Shown here: positions 43,754 to 53,446 of the stretch, piece by piece | Layout of the letters: each line of letters begins with the position of its first letter | Numbering within the stretch: the stretch's first letter is position 1 | Source of the DNA: CAZUDI01 sp964618975 | GTDB lineage: Bacteria; Desulfobacterota; Desulfomonilia; UBA1062 | Length of the DNA stretch: 61,613 bases | NCBI GenBank assembly: GCA_964618975.1 | Contig: CAZUDI010000021.1 | Location: 1-61,613 of the forward strand | Reading direction: 5' to 3' | Program-made: the position numbers and the translations under genes | Notes under the pieces: generated by a model | What the model was told of the DNA's origin: nothing | Database searches by the model: none | Seen by the model: the letters and a program-made list of their open reading frames with translations, nothing else

Positions 43754-44491
43754 ATGAACAGAATTTACCGAGCAGTGCTGATGATTCTCTTGATAGGCGC
43801 CTTTCCGCTGGGCCTGATGGCCAACGAGCTGATCGTCCAGGCCGATACGCTCTTCGATCAGGGCGGGCTGGACAACTACAAGCAGGCGGGGGAACTCCTG
43901 GAGCAGGCACTCAAGGCCGATCCGAACAACTTCGAGGCCACCTGGAAGGCCGCCCGGTCTTTCAGGGAGTATGGTGAGACGGCCAAGCGCAAAGACGTCA
44001 CGGGCTGGGAGGAAATCTGCGCCACCTATGGCAAAAAGGCCATGGAATATGGCGAAAAGGCCACCCAGATCGAACCCGAACGGGTGGAAGGATATTTCTG
44101 GTACGGCGCCAGTGTAGGGGTTTATTCTGACGGGGTGAGCATATTCAAGGCCCTCAAGGAAGGGCTGAAGGGCAAGACCCAGAGTAACCTCGAGAAGGCC
44201 TATGCCCTTGACAAATCCTACAACAGTTACGGCCCCACCATCGCGCTGGGCCGCTTCTGGTATGTCCTGCCCGGCATCGCCGGCAGGGACAAGAAACTCT
44301 CCGAACAGTACCTGAGAGAGGCCCTTCAAAACGATCCGGACAACTATGAAGCCCAGGTCTATCTGGCCGAGGTGCTCCTGGATTCCAGGAAGACCAAGGA
44401 GGAGGCCCTTGTGCTGCTGAAAAAGGCTGTCACCTGTGATGACGACTACATGCGTGCCTGGGCCAAACGGCTGCTGGAGGAGAACTCGTAA
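43754..44491 (+). CDS. Secreted TPR protein (TatT-like)
   Basis: A 245-residue secreted helical-repeat protein. The signal peptide runs to about residue 24 (LIGAFPLGLMANE). Repeats such as GELLEQALKADPNNFEATWK and YLREALQNDPDNYEAQVYLA are TPR motifs. The central GYFWYGASVGVYSDG and GLKGKTQSNLEKAYALD blocks resemble the periplasmic TRAP-transporter-associated T protein (TatT). No TRAP transporter genes are in the window. GAGGAGG precedes the ATG. A strong terminator follows. Confidence 0.8.
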   Translation: MNRIYRAVLMILLIGAFPLGLMANELIVQADTLFDQGGLDNYKQAGELLEQALKADPNNFEATWKAARSFREYGETAKRKDVTGWEEICATYGKKAMEYGEKATQIEPERVEGYFWYGASVGVYSDGVSIFKALKEGLKGKTQSNLEKAYALDKSYNSYGPTIALGRFWYVLPGIAGRDKKLSEQYLREALQNDPDNYEAQVYLAEVLLDSRKTKEEALVLLKKAVTCDDDYMRAWAKRLLEENS

Positions 44492-44496
44492 ACTGT

Positions 44497-44546
44497 GCAG
44501 GAATGGGTGTGCGCCCCTTGAAAAGGGGCCGCACGCCCATTCCTGC
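44497..44546. terminator. Bidirectional terminator
   Basis: An imperfect but long stem (GCAGGAATGGG...CCCATTCCTGC, inner CCCCTT/AAGGGG, GAA loop) sits between the convergent TPR and PilZ genes. Confidence 0.7.
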
Positions 44547-44625
44547 CGCATCAGGCTCACCTTACAGGCACGTAACAAGCGGCAGGCGTGTCGCTTGGCG
44601 CGGGACTCCCTATCGGATGAAAACC

Positions 44626-44976
44626 TCAGGCCCGTCCCAAGAGGCTCAGGGATTTGAGAAGCTGGCGCTCGCGCTGTCTGACAGCCTCCAGCAGGTCCAG
44701 GACCTTGACCCTGTCCGATGCCAGGAACTCCACCCCCATGCCCTCATGGGTCTGCAGGCGCATCACCCTGGCCGTCACGGCCACCATTCTCCCGAGCTCC
44801 AGCGCATCCAGGGTGATGCTGACTAGCGACCCGGGCTCCAGGGGGGTATCGGTTTCGACAAAGGCCCCGCTCGAACTGAGATTGCGCACCCGGCCCTTCA
44901 GGACGGCCTCGTCCGCCCCCTGGAAACGGGCGTCAATGTTTATGCGTTTGCGTAAGGCTTGCCTTCTTTCCGTCAC
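44626..44976 (-). CDS. PilZ-domain c-di-GMP-binding protein
   Basis: A 116-residue single PilZ domain. The basic N-terminal stretch ERRQALRKR carries R-x3-R, and NLSSSGAF matches the D/N-x-S-x-x-G motif; together these bind c-di-GMP. A C-terminal helix (VLDLLEAVRQRERQLLKSL) follows. The GTG start lies just after GGTGAG. It would respond to the c-di-GMP made by the diguanylate cyclases in this window. Its target is unknown. Confidence 0.85.
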   Translation of the reverse strand: MTERRQALRKRINIDARFQGADEAVLKGRVRNLSSSGAFVETDTPLEPGSLVSITLDALELGRMVAVTARVMRLQTHEGMGVEFLASDRVKVLDLLEAVRQRERQLLKSLSLLGRA

Positions 44977-45307
44977 ATCTCACCACGATAATGGAATCAT
45001 TATTTCTTTTCGGCAGACTTGCCCATTCCTTGACAAAAACATGCCACATGTCCAGGGGCCTCCCGCCTGAGAGTCCGGGCAGAGGTCGCATCCGAGTACA
45101 GCCCCGGGCGGAAAACCATCTTCTTAAGCGGCGGATCAATCATTTTTATCCTTATATATTAATATGATGCAACATAGACACCCCTCATTCGCACGGCTTG
45201 ACTTGCCGGGGTGAGTCTGTTACATGAGATGCACTCCAGGAGATCGCTGGGGGGAGAGATGGGCTGTTATGGGTTGGTCAGATCAGGGGTGAGCAGACGG
45301 GGTCAGC
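44977..45307. other. Divergent intergenic region
   Basis: About 330 bases without a gene between the PilZ gene and dapF. It contains the palindrome ATAATGGAATCATTAT (44988-45003) close to the PilZ start and a weak promoter-like pair for dapF, TTGACT (45198-45203) and TACATG (45221-45226), 17 bases apart. Confidence 0.45.
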
Positions 45308-46129
45308 ATGGGTGAAAATGAGCGCATAGCCTTTACCAAGATGGCCGGTACGGGCAACGATTTCATCGTGATCGACGATACGCGTACTGCTCGCAAAATG
45401 GACTGGAAGGCCTTTGCAGCGCGTCATTGTACACGCCGTACAGGTGTGGGCGCCGACGGGGTACTGGTGCTGACGACGAGTGCGGATACGGATTTTTGCC
45501 TCAGAATCTTCAATGCGGATGGCTCCGAGGCCGAGATGTGTGGCAACGGGGCACGCTGCGCCGCCGCCTTTGCGCTGGAAAGAGGCATCGCGCATGACAC
45601 GATGCGCTTTTCCACGCTGGCCGGCCCTATCGAGGCCCGGGTAGAAGGCGCTGAGGTCCGTCTGCGGATGACCCCCCCGGTGAAGATTCAGCCCCACATC
45701 GCCATTCTCATCGACTCTCACGAGTACTGCCTCTTTTCCATCGACACCGGCGTGCCCCACGCGATCCTATTCCACGACGATATCGCCTCGCTGGCGGTGG
45801 ACACCCTGGGCCGCGGCATCCGTTTGCATACGCGCTTCGCGCCTGCAGGCACCAATGTGGATTTCGTGCAGGTCACGGGTGTTAATCGTATCCGGGTACG
45901 CACCTACGAACGCGGGGTCGAGGCCGAAACACTGGCCTGCGGGACCGGGGCCGTGGCATCGGCCCTCATGGCGCACCGTTTTCGGGGAGTATCGGGGCCG
46001 CCGGTTTACGTCAACATGCCGGGCGGAGAACTCAAGATCGATTTCACCTTCGGAAACGGCACCTGCACGAATGCCTGGCTGATCGGAGCCGTCGAGACCA
46101 TCTATTCCGCGGAGCTTCACAGACGATGA
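45308..46129 (+). CDS. dapF: Diaminopimelate epimerase
   Basis: A 273-residue enzyme that converts LL- to meso-diaminopimelate for lysine and peptidoglycan. The two catalytic cysteines lie in EMCGNGARC and LACGTGAVA. FTKMAGTGNDFIVID is the classic N-terminus. The ATG has only a weak upstream element (GGGGTCAGC). It starts a cluster running into purF after a 24-base gap, so the genes may be cotranscribed despite different pathways. Length is normal. Confidence 0.95.
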   Translation: MGENERIAFTKMAGTGNDFIVIDDTRTARKMDWKAFAARHCTRRTGVGADGVLVLTTSADTDFCLRIFNADGSEAEMCGNGARCAAAFALERGIAHDTMRFSTLAGPIEARVEGAEVRLRMTPPVKIQPHIAILIDSHEYCLFSIDTGVPHAILFHDDIASLAVDTLGRGIRLHTRFAPAGTNVDFVQVTGVNRIRVRTYERGVEAETLACGTGAVASALMAHRFRGVSGPPVYVNMPGGELKIDFTFGNGTCTNAWLIGAVETIYSAELHRR

Positions 46130-46153
46130 CCCCGGACGGGATTAAGCGAACCC

Positions 46154-47560
46154 ATGCGTGAATGCTGCGGAGTGTTCGGGATCTACGGCGACGAGCAGGC
46201 CGCAGAGAAGACCTACCTCGGTCTGTATGCCCTGCAGCACCGCGGTCAGGAGAGCGCCGGGATCGCCGCTTCCAATGGTGAGCGCCTCGTGCATCACAAG
46301 GGTCTGGGTCTGGTGTGGTCGGTTTTTTCCCAGCCCGAGATCATGCCTTCTCTGTCGGGCCATGCGGCCATCGGCCACAACCGTTACTCCACCCGGGGAG
46401 CCAGTGATGTGGCCAATGCCCAGCCCATCCTCATCCGCTGCAAGACCGGTCAAATCGCCTGCGCCCACAACGGTACCATCGTCAATGCGGCCCAGCTCAG
46501 GGAGGACATGGAGCAAGAAGGATCGATCTTTCAGACCAGCGCCGACAGTGAGATCGTGCTACACCTCATCGCCCGCTCGACGGCTTCCGGTCTGCCCGAG
46601 ATGATCATGGAGGCCCTGCCGTACCTCAGCGGGTCCTACTGCTTCCTCTTTCTGACGCCCGAGTCCCTCATTGCCGCCCGCGACCCGCTCGGATTCAGGC
46701 CGTTGTGCCTCGGTCGGCTGGGAGAGAGCCATATCGTGGCCTCGGAGTCCTGTGCCCTGGACATCCTCGGTGCCCAGCACGTGCGTTCCATCGAGCCGGG
46801 CGAGGTCGTCGTGCTCGATGCGCATGGGGTGCATAGGCGGCACCTGCCCCCAGCGCCGCGCAAGGCCTTCTGCATCTTTGAATATATCTACTTCTCCCGT
46901 CCCGACAGTCTCATCTTCGACGACAAGGTGGACAAGATACGGCGCCGGCTCGGCAAACAGCTGGCGCGCGAGGCGCCTACAGAGGCCGACTGCGTCATCG
47001 CCGTGCCCGACTCCGCCAATACCGCAGCCCTCGGGTATGCCAGGGAAACGGGCCTGCGCTTCGAGATCGGGCTCATCCGCAACCACTATGTCGGCCGCAC
47101 CTTCATCGCCCCTCATCAAAACAAGCGCAGTCTCGATGTGCGCGTAAAACTCAACCCGGTGCGGGGCGTGCTCGAAGGCCGGCGGGTGGTGATCGTCGAC
47201 GACTCCATCGTGCGCGGCACCACCCTCAGACAGATCGTACGCCTCGTACGGGAGGCCGGGGCCAGGGAGGTGCATGTGCGCATCTCGTCCCCACCCGTGC
47301 AATACCCGTGCTTCTATGGGATCGACATCTCCACGCGTGGCGAGCTCATCGGGGCCCATCACAGTGTGGAAGACATCCGGGCCCATATCGGCGCCGACAC
47401 CCTGGCCTATCTCAGCGTCGCGGGCATGCTCGGCACGGTCAGCTCCGCTGAGTCTTATTGCACCGCATGTTTCACCGGGGCCTATCCCACCGCAACCCCG
47501 CTGAACGCCGACAAGTACCAGTTCGGGGACGGCCCGGCCTCCCCGGCATGTGAAAAATAA
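46154..47560 (+). CDS. purF: Amidophosphoribosyltransferase
   Basis: A 468-residue enzyme for the first committed step of purine synthesis, PRPP plus glutamine to phosphoribosylamine. MREC-CGVFGI suggests a four-residue propeptide removed to expose the nucleophile Cys5. The PRPP motif VVIVDDSIVRGTT lies near residue 350. The [4Fe-4S] ligand cysteines of the Bacillus type are all present: FCIFEYIYF, YPCFYGID and YCTACFTGAYP. It is followed by guaA and a second purF-like gene. Confidence 0.95.
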   Translation: MRECCGVFGIYGDEQAAEKTYLGLYALQHRGQESAGIAASNGERLVHHKGLGLVWSVFSQPEIMPSLSGHAAIGHNRYSTRGASDVANAQPILIRCKTGQIACAHNGTIVNAAQLREDMEQEGSIFQTSADSEIVLHLIARSTASGLPEMIMEALPYLSGSYCFLFLTPESLIAARDPLGFRPLCLGRLGESHIVASESCALDILGAQHVRSIEPGEVVVLDAHGVHRRHLPPAPRKAFCIFEYIYFSRPDSLIFDDKVDKIRRRLGKQLAREAPTEADCVIAVPDSANTAALGYARETGLRFEIGLIRNHYVGRTFIAPHQNKRSLDVRVKLNPVRGVLEGRRVVIVDDSIVRGTTLRQIVRLVREAGAREVHVRISSPPVQYPCFYGIDISTRGELIGAHHSVEDIRAHIGADTLAYLSVAGMLGTVSSAESYCTACFTGAYPTATPLNADKYQFGDGPASPACEK

Positions 47561-47585
47561 GGGTATCTATAAAGAGGAACGTCCC

Positions 47586-49124
47586 ATGCGCGAACTCGTT
47601 GCGGTTCTTGATTTCGGCTCACAGTACGCCCAGCTCATCGCCCGGCGTATCCGGGAGGTCGGTGTCTACTGTGAGATCCTCCCCCACGATACCCCCCTCG
47701 AGCAGCTGAAGGCCCTGAATCCCAGGGCGCTCGTGCTCTCCGGCGGCCCGTCGTCGGTGCTCGCCGACAATCACCCCGCGATGGACCCTGATCTCGTCAC
47801 CCTGGGGGTGCCCATCCTCGGCATCTGCTACGGCATGCAGCTGATCACCAGGATCCTGGGCGGGGGACTCGAGGGTGGCCACGGCGGTGAATACGGCCCG
47901 GCCGATATCGAGATCATGGAGCATACCGGTATCTTCACCGACCAGTGGTCACGTCTCAGGGTGTGGATGAGCCACGGCGACCAGGTGGTCCATACACCTC
48001 AGGGCTTCACAATCCTCGCCCGCACGCAGACCTGCCCGGTGGCCGCCATGGGCGACCTTGAGCGCCGGATCTTCGGGGTTCAATTCCACCCCGAGGTCGC
48101 CCATACGCCCCAGGGGCTGCACATCCTCAAGAATTTTCTCTTCGGGGTGGCCCACTGCCAGGGCGGGTGGTCCATGGCCGACTTTGTCGAAGAGAGCATC
48201 GCCAGGATCCAGGCCGAGGTGGGACAGGCGCGCGTCATCTGCGGGCTCTCGGGCGGGGTCGACTCCTCGGTTACGGCCTGTCTTCTGGACCGGGCCATTC
48301 ACGACCGTATGAGTGCCATCTTCGTGGATAACGGACTCCTGCGGGCCGGGGAAGTGGACGAGATCCGCCATCTCTTCACCGTAGAGCACCCTCTCAACCT
48401 GATCATCGTGGATGCCCGCGAGCGATTTCTCACCGCGCTCAAGGGGGTCACCGAACCCGAGGCCAAACGCAAGATCATCGGCAAGACCTTCATCGACGTG
48501 TTTTCTGCCGAGGCGGAGCGCATCGGCGGGGCCGATTTCCTGGCCCAGGGAACCCTCTATCCCGACATCATCGAGAGCCGCTCGGCCAAGGGCGGGCCGT
48601 CGGCCACCATCAAGAGCCATCACAACGTGGGGGGGCTGCCCAAGGACCTCGCTTTCCGGCTCATTGAGCCGCTCAAGGAGCTCTTCAAGGACGAGGTGCG
48701 CCTCCTGGGCCGGGAGTTGGGGCTGCCCGACAGCCTGCTCCTGCGCCAGCCCTTCCCCGGTCCCGGTCTGGGAGTGCGCATCCTGGGCGAGGTGACCGCC
48801 GCAAACGTGGCCATCCTCCAGGAGGCCGACCGCCGGGTCCAAGAGGAGATGGTCACGTTCGAGGGCTACCAGGACGTATGGCAGAGTTTCGCCGTGTTGC
48901 TGCCGGTGAAGAGTGTAGGGGTCATGGGGGATGAGCGCACCTACTCGAATGTCATCGCCGTGCGGGCGGTATCGAGTCTCGACGGGATGACCGCCGACTG
49001 GGTCAAGGTACCCTACGAGGTGCTCGGTCGCATTTCGAGCCGCATCATCAATGAGGTCAAGGGGGTCAACCGCGTAGTGTACGACATCAGCTCCAAGCCC
49101 CCCAGCACCATCGAATGGGAATAG
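47586..49124 (+). CDS. guaA: GMP synthase (glutamine-hydrolysing)
   Basis: A 512-residue two-domain enzyme, XMP to GMP. The class I glutaminase domain has GICYGMQL with the catalytic Cys and FHPEV with the His. The ATP pyrophosphatase domain has SGGVDSSV, then the XMP block KSHHNVGGLP and the C-terminal KPPSTIEWE. The start at MRELVAVLDF follows GAGGAACGTCCC; the longer frame from 47550 overlaps purF. It lies 25 bases after purF. A glutaminase-less relative is at 40776. Confidence 0.97.
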   Translation: MRELVAVLDFGSQYAQLIARRIREVGVYCEILPHDTPLEQLKALNPRALVLSGGPSSVLADNHPAMDPDLVTLGVPILGICYGMQLITRILGGGLEGGHGGEYGPADIEIMEHTGIFTDQWSRLRVWMSHGDQVVHTPQGFTILARTQTCPVAAMGDLERRIFGVQFHPEVAHTPQGLHILKNFLFGVAHCQGGWSMADFVEESIARIQAEVGQARVICGLSGGVDSSVTACLLDRAIHDRMSAIFVDNGLLRAGEVDEIRHLFTVEHPLNLIIVDARERFLTALKGVTEPEAKRKIIGKTFIDVFSAEAERIGGADFLAQGTLYPDIIESRSAKGGPSATIKSHHNVGGLPKDLAFRLIEPLKELFKDEVRLLGRELGLPDSLLLRQPFPGPGLGVRILGEVTAANVAILQEADRRVQEEMVTFEGYQDVWQSFAVLLPVKSVGVMGDERTYSNVIAVRAVSSLDGMTADWVKVPYEVLGRISSRIINEVKGVNRVVYDISSKPPSTIEWE

Positions 49125-49137
49125 AGGAGGTCCCTTT

Positions 49138-50541
49138 ATGGGCGGATTCTTCGGCATCGCATCGGATACGGACTGTGTACGCGATCTTTTTTATGGCACC
49201 GATTACCACTCCCACCTTGGCACCAAGCGGGGCGGGCTGGCCGTGGCCAGTGCCGGTGGATTCTCACGCTCGATACACAGCATCGAGAACGCCTACTTCC
49301 GCTCCAAGTTCGAGGGAGATCTCAAAGATTTCGATGGCAATCTCGGCATCGGGGTCATCAGCGACCACGAGGCCCAGCCGCTGATCATCAACTCCCACCT
49401 GGGCACCTTCGGCATCGTGACCGTGGGCCGCATCATCAACCTCGACGAACTCGGGGTCCTGGCCTTCCGTCAGAAGCGCTATTTCTCCGAGACCTCGGGT
49501 CAGGACCTCAACCCGACCGAGGTCGTGGCCATGCTGATCTGCGAAGAATCCTCCTTCGAGGATGGCATCCGCAGTGTCTATGCCTCCATTCGCGGCTCGT
49601 GCTCCCTGCTGATCCTCACCTCCGAGGGCATCTATGCCGCCCGGGACCGGCTGGGTCGTACCCCGATCGTGATCGGCAAAAAAAACGGGGCCTATGCCGC
49701 CTCTTCGGAATCGTGCGCCTTCCCGAACCTGGGTTTCGAGACCGAACGCTTCCTCGGTCCGGGCGAGATCGTCTTCATCACCCCCAACGGCTACGAACAG
49801 AGGAAGGCCCCCGAAGACGAGATGCAGATCTGCGCCTTTTTGTGGGTCTACTACGGGTATCCGCCCTCGGACTACGAGAACATCAATGTCGAGACCGTAC
49901 GCTACCGCTGCGGTAGGGCCCTGGCGCTCAATGACGAGGCCGAGGCCGACCTGGTGGCCGGCATCCCCGACTCCGGCATCGGCCACGCCATGGGATACGC
50001 CAACACCAAAAACATCCCTTACATGCGGCCCTACGTGAAGTACACCCCCACCTGGCCGCGGAGCTTCATGCCGCAGACCCAGGCCATGCGCGACCTGGTG
50101 GCCAAGATGAAGCTCATTCCCAACCGCTCGCTGATCGAGGGCAAGCGCATCGTCTTCTGCGACGACTCCATCGTGCGCGGCACCCAGCTTCAGGACAACG
50201 TGCAGATCCTCTTCGACTATGGGGCCCGCGAGGTGCACATGCGCCTGGCCTGCCCCACGCTCATCTACCCCTGCGAGTTCCTCAATTTCTCCACCTCCCG
50301 TTCCACCCTCGATCTTGCGGGACGCAAGGCCATCAAGGAACTGGAGGGTACGGATGAGGTCTGCCTGGACGAGTATGCCCGGGGCGGTTCGGAGAGCAAC
50401 CTGGCCATGATCGAGCGCATCTGCCGGCGCCTGGGCCTGACCTCGCTCAAGTTCCAGTGCCTCGAGGACCTTGTGGCAGCAATCGGGCTCCCCAAGGAAC
50501 GGCTGTGCACGCACTGCTGGGACGGCAGCAGTCACTTCTGA
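49138..50541 (+). CDS. PurF paralogue lacking the glutaminase nucleophile
   Basis: A 467-residue protein homologous to PurF along its whole length. The N-terminus reads MGGFFGIAS, so the Cys of C-G-V-F-G is Gly or Phe; no removable propeptide could expose a Cys. The PRPP motif RIVFCDDSIVRGTQ is intact, and all four cluster cysteines align (ICAFLWVYYGYP, YPCEFLNF, LCTHC). It could use ammonia, act on PRPP in another way, or regulate PurF. GAGGAGG precedes the ATG, 13 bases after guaA, so it belongs to the purine operon. Confidence 0.85.
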   Translation: MGGFFGIASDTDCVRDLFYGTDYHSHLGTKRGGLAVASAGGFSRSIHSIENAYFRSKFEGDLKDFDGNLGIGVISDHEAQPLIINSHLGTFGIVTVGRIINLDELGVLAFRQKRYFSETSGQDLNPTEVVAMLICEESSFEDGIRSVYASIRGSCSLLILTSEGIYAARDRLGRTPIVIGKKNGAYAASSESCAFPNLGFETERFLGPGEIVFITPNGYEQRKAPEDEMQICAFLWVYYGYPPSDYENINVETVRYRCGRALALNDEAEADLVAGIPDSGIGHAMGYANTKNIPYMRPYVKYTPTWPRSFMPQTQAMRDLVAKMKLIPNRSLIEGKRIVFCDDSIVRGTQLQDNVQILFDYGAREVHMRLACPTLIYPCEFLNFSTSRSTLDLAGRKAIKELEGTDEVCLDEYARGGSESNLAMIERICRRLGLTSLKFQCLEDLVAAIGLPKERLCTHCWDGSSHF

Positions 50542-50614
50542 GGCTTAAATCGATAGGGGTCGCGAATTTCCTTAAGGTTGGCGGCGGGGAGCTTGACCCT
50601 CAAGCGATTTAAAT
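50542..50614 (-). repeat. Dispersed palindromic repeat, reverse copy
   Basis: On the minus strand it contains GGTCAAGCTCCCCGCCGCC, a small CCTTAAGG centre and GGAAATTCGCGACCCCTAT. Its two ends (TTAAATCG and CGATTTAA) are inverted repeats, so the whole unit can fold on itself. Confidence 0.55.
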
Positions 50615-50617
50615 GGT

Positions 50618-51034
50618 TCAGTTCATGGTGTGGTAGACGAGCTCCTCATAGAGATCCTCCCCGAGGATACGCCTGAGCTCAAGCATATCCCGCAGGCGGT
50701 ATTTCCACATGCGCAGGGTGTGTCCATCGTCCGGGTCGTAGCCGAACATAGAGGCCCAGCGACGCATATCGCCCGCATGCACAACGAAGCACGCGTGCAT
50801 GGCCAGCGCGTCCAGCACCTCCTCGATGCAGGGGGTGCGCCACTGGCCGTAGGGCAGGGAATAGTAGAAGTCCGACGCTCTCGATCCGCAGGAGAGCGTG
50901 CAGCGGAAATAGTGTATCTCGCGGTGGTCATACTCGATGACGGGAAAGGCCAGCACCTGGCTGCTGATCGTCAGCCCGTTTTGCCGGACGAACTCGCCCG
51001 TCGTGTGCATCTGTCGGTATGCCGCTCCCTCCAT
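50618..51034 (-). CDS. Uncharacterised 138-residue protein
   Basis: No family recognised. A mixed alpha/beta sequence rich in aromatic and His residues (IEYDHREIHYFRC, EELVYHTMN) with several cysteines, no signal peptide and no membrane segment. The ATG at 51034 has AAGGATGAGGG upstream; MHTTGEFV (51010) is an alternative start. It stands alone next to a repeat copy. Coding potential is supported by the ribosome-binding site and a balanced residue composition only. Confidence 0.55.
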   Translation of the reverse strand: MEGAAYRQMHTTGEFVRQNGLTISSQVLAFPVIEYDHREIHYFRCTLSCGSRASDFYYSLPYGQWRTPCIEEVLDALAMHACFVVHAGDMRRWASMFGYDPDDGHTLRMWKYRLRDMLELRRILGEDLYEELVYHTMN

Positions 51035-51259
51035 GCGCCCTCATCCTTCCAGGCTGGGCCACCTCCGGGGCCTGCCTGACCCAGAGACATCCTCTCCGAG
51101 AAACTATAGTATGTATTCAATCACATAACATCAACGGGTTCATGTCTAACCCAATTCCACAAGGATGTCAAAACCTCTGCGGTCTTCGCTGCGGATGATT
51201 GATCCCGTACGGGCCTGGCCAAGACAGGGCCCCTGCCCCGCCTTGGCAGCCCGCGCATA

Positions 51260-53446
51260 TCACGGGCACTCAGGGTCAACCGAGTCGAGTTCCGAAACCA
51301 GGCGCTCCTTCAGGCGGGTGAAGCGCCGCTGGGTCTTGTCATTATGTACGGCCATAGCCAGGGCCCGGGAGGAGCCGACCATGACCACCAGCCGGGTGCC
51401 CCGCGTGACCCCCGTGTAGACGAGGTTGCGCTGCAGGAGCATATAGTGCTGCGTGAGCAGCGGCATGACCACCGCCGGGTATTCCGACCCCTGGGACTTG
51501 TGGACCGTGATGGCATAGGCCAGGGTCAGGGCCTCCAGATCCCCGAACTCGTAGGCCACCTCCCGGCCGTCGAAGGCGACCATGAGGGTCTGGTTCTCCC
51601 GGTCGATCCCCACCACCCGGCCGATATCGCCGTTGTAGACCTCACGGACATAGTCATTCTTGAGCTGCATCACCTTGTCGTGCAGGCGGAAGGTACGCTT
51701 GTTCAGCACGATCGACTCCGGATCCGGATTGAGGATCTCCTGCAGGCGAGCATTGAGGTTCACGACTCCCACCTCGCCCTTGTGCATGGGGGTGATCACC
51801 TGGATCTCATCGATGGGGTCGAATCCGAAGGCCGCGGGGATCTTGCAACTCACCATCTCGAGCACCAGCTGCAGCACCTGGGCGGGCTCCTCCCGCCGGA
51901 TGAAGAAAAAATCGCTCGACACCTCAGAGCCGGCGGGATCGGGCACTATGCCGTGATTGATGCGATGGGCGTTGACGATGATCTGTGAGGTCGTCTCCTG
52001 CCGGAAAATCTCCTCCAGCTTGACCACGGGCACCACCCCGGAGGAGATGATGTCGCCGAGCACCGAACCCGGCCCCACCGAAGGCAGCTGGTCCACATCC
52101 CCCACGAGCACCAGGCGCGCCTCGGCCGGGATGGCCTTGAGGAGATGATACATCAGCACGGCATCGATCATGGAGGCCTCGTCCACAATCAGCAGGTCGC
52201 ACGCCAGGGGATTCTCCTCGTGGCGCTGGAAGCCCTCGGCCATGCTGTACTCCAGCAGCCGGTGCAGGGTCTTGGCCTCGGAGTGAGTGGCCTCGCTCAG
52301 ACGCTTGGCGGCCCTCCCCGTGGGCGCGGCCAGCTGGACCCGCAGATGCTGCATGCGGCAGATCTGGAGGATGAAGGAGGTGATGGTGGTCTTCCCGGTG
52401 CCGGGGCCGCCCGTAATCACGCAGACCCCATGCTCCAGGGCCGCACGGATGGCCTCCCGCTGGCTGGCGGCCAGCTGGACGGCGGTGCGGGCCTGGACCC
52501 TGGCGATACTCTCATCTACCTCCCGCAGGGGCAACGCCTTGGGGGTCGTAACAAGCATGCCCAGCCGGTGGGCCGCCCCGGTCTCGCACACGTAGTGCCC
52601 CGTGAGATAGACGTCCCCTGCCCCCCTCCGAGGTCCGGAGGCATCGATCACGATCCGGCCGCAGGCGGCCAGTTCGGCCATGGCCTGCCCCACGAGATCC
52701 CCGTCCACCTGCAGCAGCTCCGTGCAGCGTTCGAGCAGGGCATCATAGGGGTAATAGACATGGCCATCTACACCCAGACGCTGGAGGACATAGAGGATGC
52801 CCGCCTGGGTGCGCTGCGGGGAGTCACGTTTGAACCCCAGCTGGGAGGCAATGGTGTCGGCCGTGATGAAGCCGATGCCCTCCACCTCCATGGCCAGGCG
52901 GTAGGGGTTTTCCTGCACCAGGAAGACGGCATTGCTGCCATACTGCCGGTAGATCTTGACGGCATAGGCCGGGGATACGCCGCAACCCTGCAGAAAGATC
53001 ATCACACTGCGGATCTGACGCGTGTCGCGCCAGGCCCCGTCGATCAGGGCCAGACGTTTAGGCCCGATGCCCTCCACCTCGAGCAACCTCTGGGGTTCGT
53101 ATTCGAGGATGTCGAGCGTCCGGGCCCCGAAGCGCCCTACGATGCGGGCGGCCATCTCGGGACCGAGGCCCCGGATCAGGCCCGAGGCGAGGTAGCGCTC
53201 GATCCCTTCGATGGTGGCAGGCGTCAGGGGGGAGAAACTGACCACCTTGAATTGCCGGCCATAGACCCGGTGGTGGATCCACTCCCCTTCCAGGCGCAGG
53301 ATCTCGCCCGGAAGCGGCGAGCACATGGGCCCCACGGCCGTGACCGTCTCCTGGGATCCCTCCGGCATGACCCTGGCGATGGTATAGCCGTTTTCCGGGT
53401 TGTAGAAGGTGACGTGCTCGATCCTGCCCTGAATACTCTCTGTCAT
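51260..53446 (-). CDS. recD2: RecD2-type 5'-3' DNA helicase
   Basis: A 728-residue SF1B helicase. The RecD2-specific N-terminal region has helix-hairpin-helix-like stretches (YLASGLIRGLGPEMAARIVG and LLEVEGIGPKRLALIDG). Walker A GGPGTGKTT lies near residue 345, Walker B-like LLIVDEASMID follows, and AYAITVHKSQGSEYPAV with the final GVTRGTRLVVMVG are later helicase motifs. It is not part of a RecBCD set (no recB or recC nearby). The start MTESIQGRIEH follows GAGGGC; an upstream ATG at 53506 adds a poor extension. Confidence 0.93.
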   Translation of the reverse strand: MTESIQGRIEHVTFYNPENGYTIARVMPEGSQETVTAVGPMCSPLPGEILRLEGEWIHHRVYGRQFKVVSFSPLTPATIEGIERYLASGLIRGLGPEMAARIVGRFGARTLDILEYEPQRLLEVEGIGPKRLALIDGAWRDTRQIRSVMIFLQGCGVSPAYAVKIYRQYGSNAVFLVQENPYRLAMEVEGIGFITADTIASQLGFKRDSPQRTQAGILYVLQRLGVDGHVYYPYDALLERCTELLQVDGDLVGQAMAELAACGRIVIDASGPRRGAGDVYLTGHYVCETGAAHRLGMLVTTPKALPLREVDESIARVQARTAVQLAASQREAIRAALEHGVCVITGGPGTGKTTITSFILQICRMQHLRVQLAAPTGRAAKRLSEATHSEAKTLHRLLEYSMAEGFQRHEENPLACDLLIVDEASMIDAVLMYHLLKAIPAEARLVLVGDVDQLPSVGPGSVLGDIISSGVVPVVKLEEIFRQETTSQIIVNAHRINHGIVPDPAGSEVSSDFFFIRREEPAQVLQLVLEMVSCKIPAAFGFDPIDEIQVITPMHKGEVGVVNLNARLQEILNPDPESIVLNKRTFRLHDKVMQLKNDYVREVYNGDIGRVVGIDRENQTLMVAFDGREVAYEFGDLEALTLAYAITVHKSQGSEYPAVVMPLLTQHYMLLQRNLVYTGVTRGTRLVVMVGSSRALAMAVHNDKTQRRFTRLKERLVSELDSVDPECP

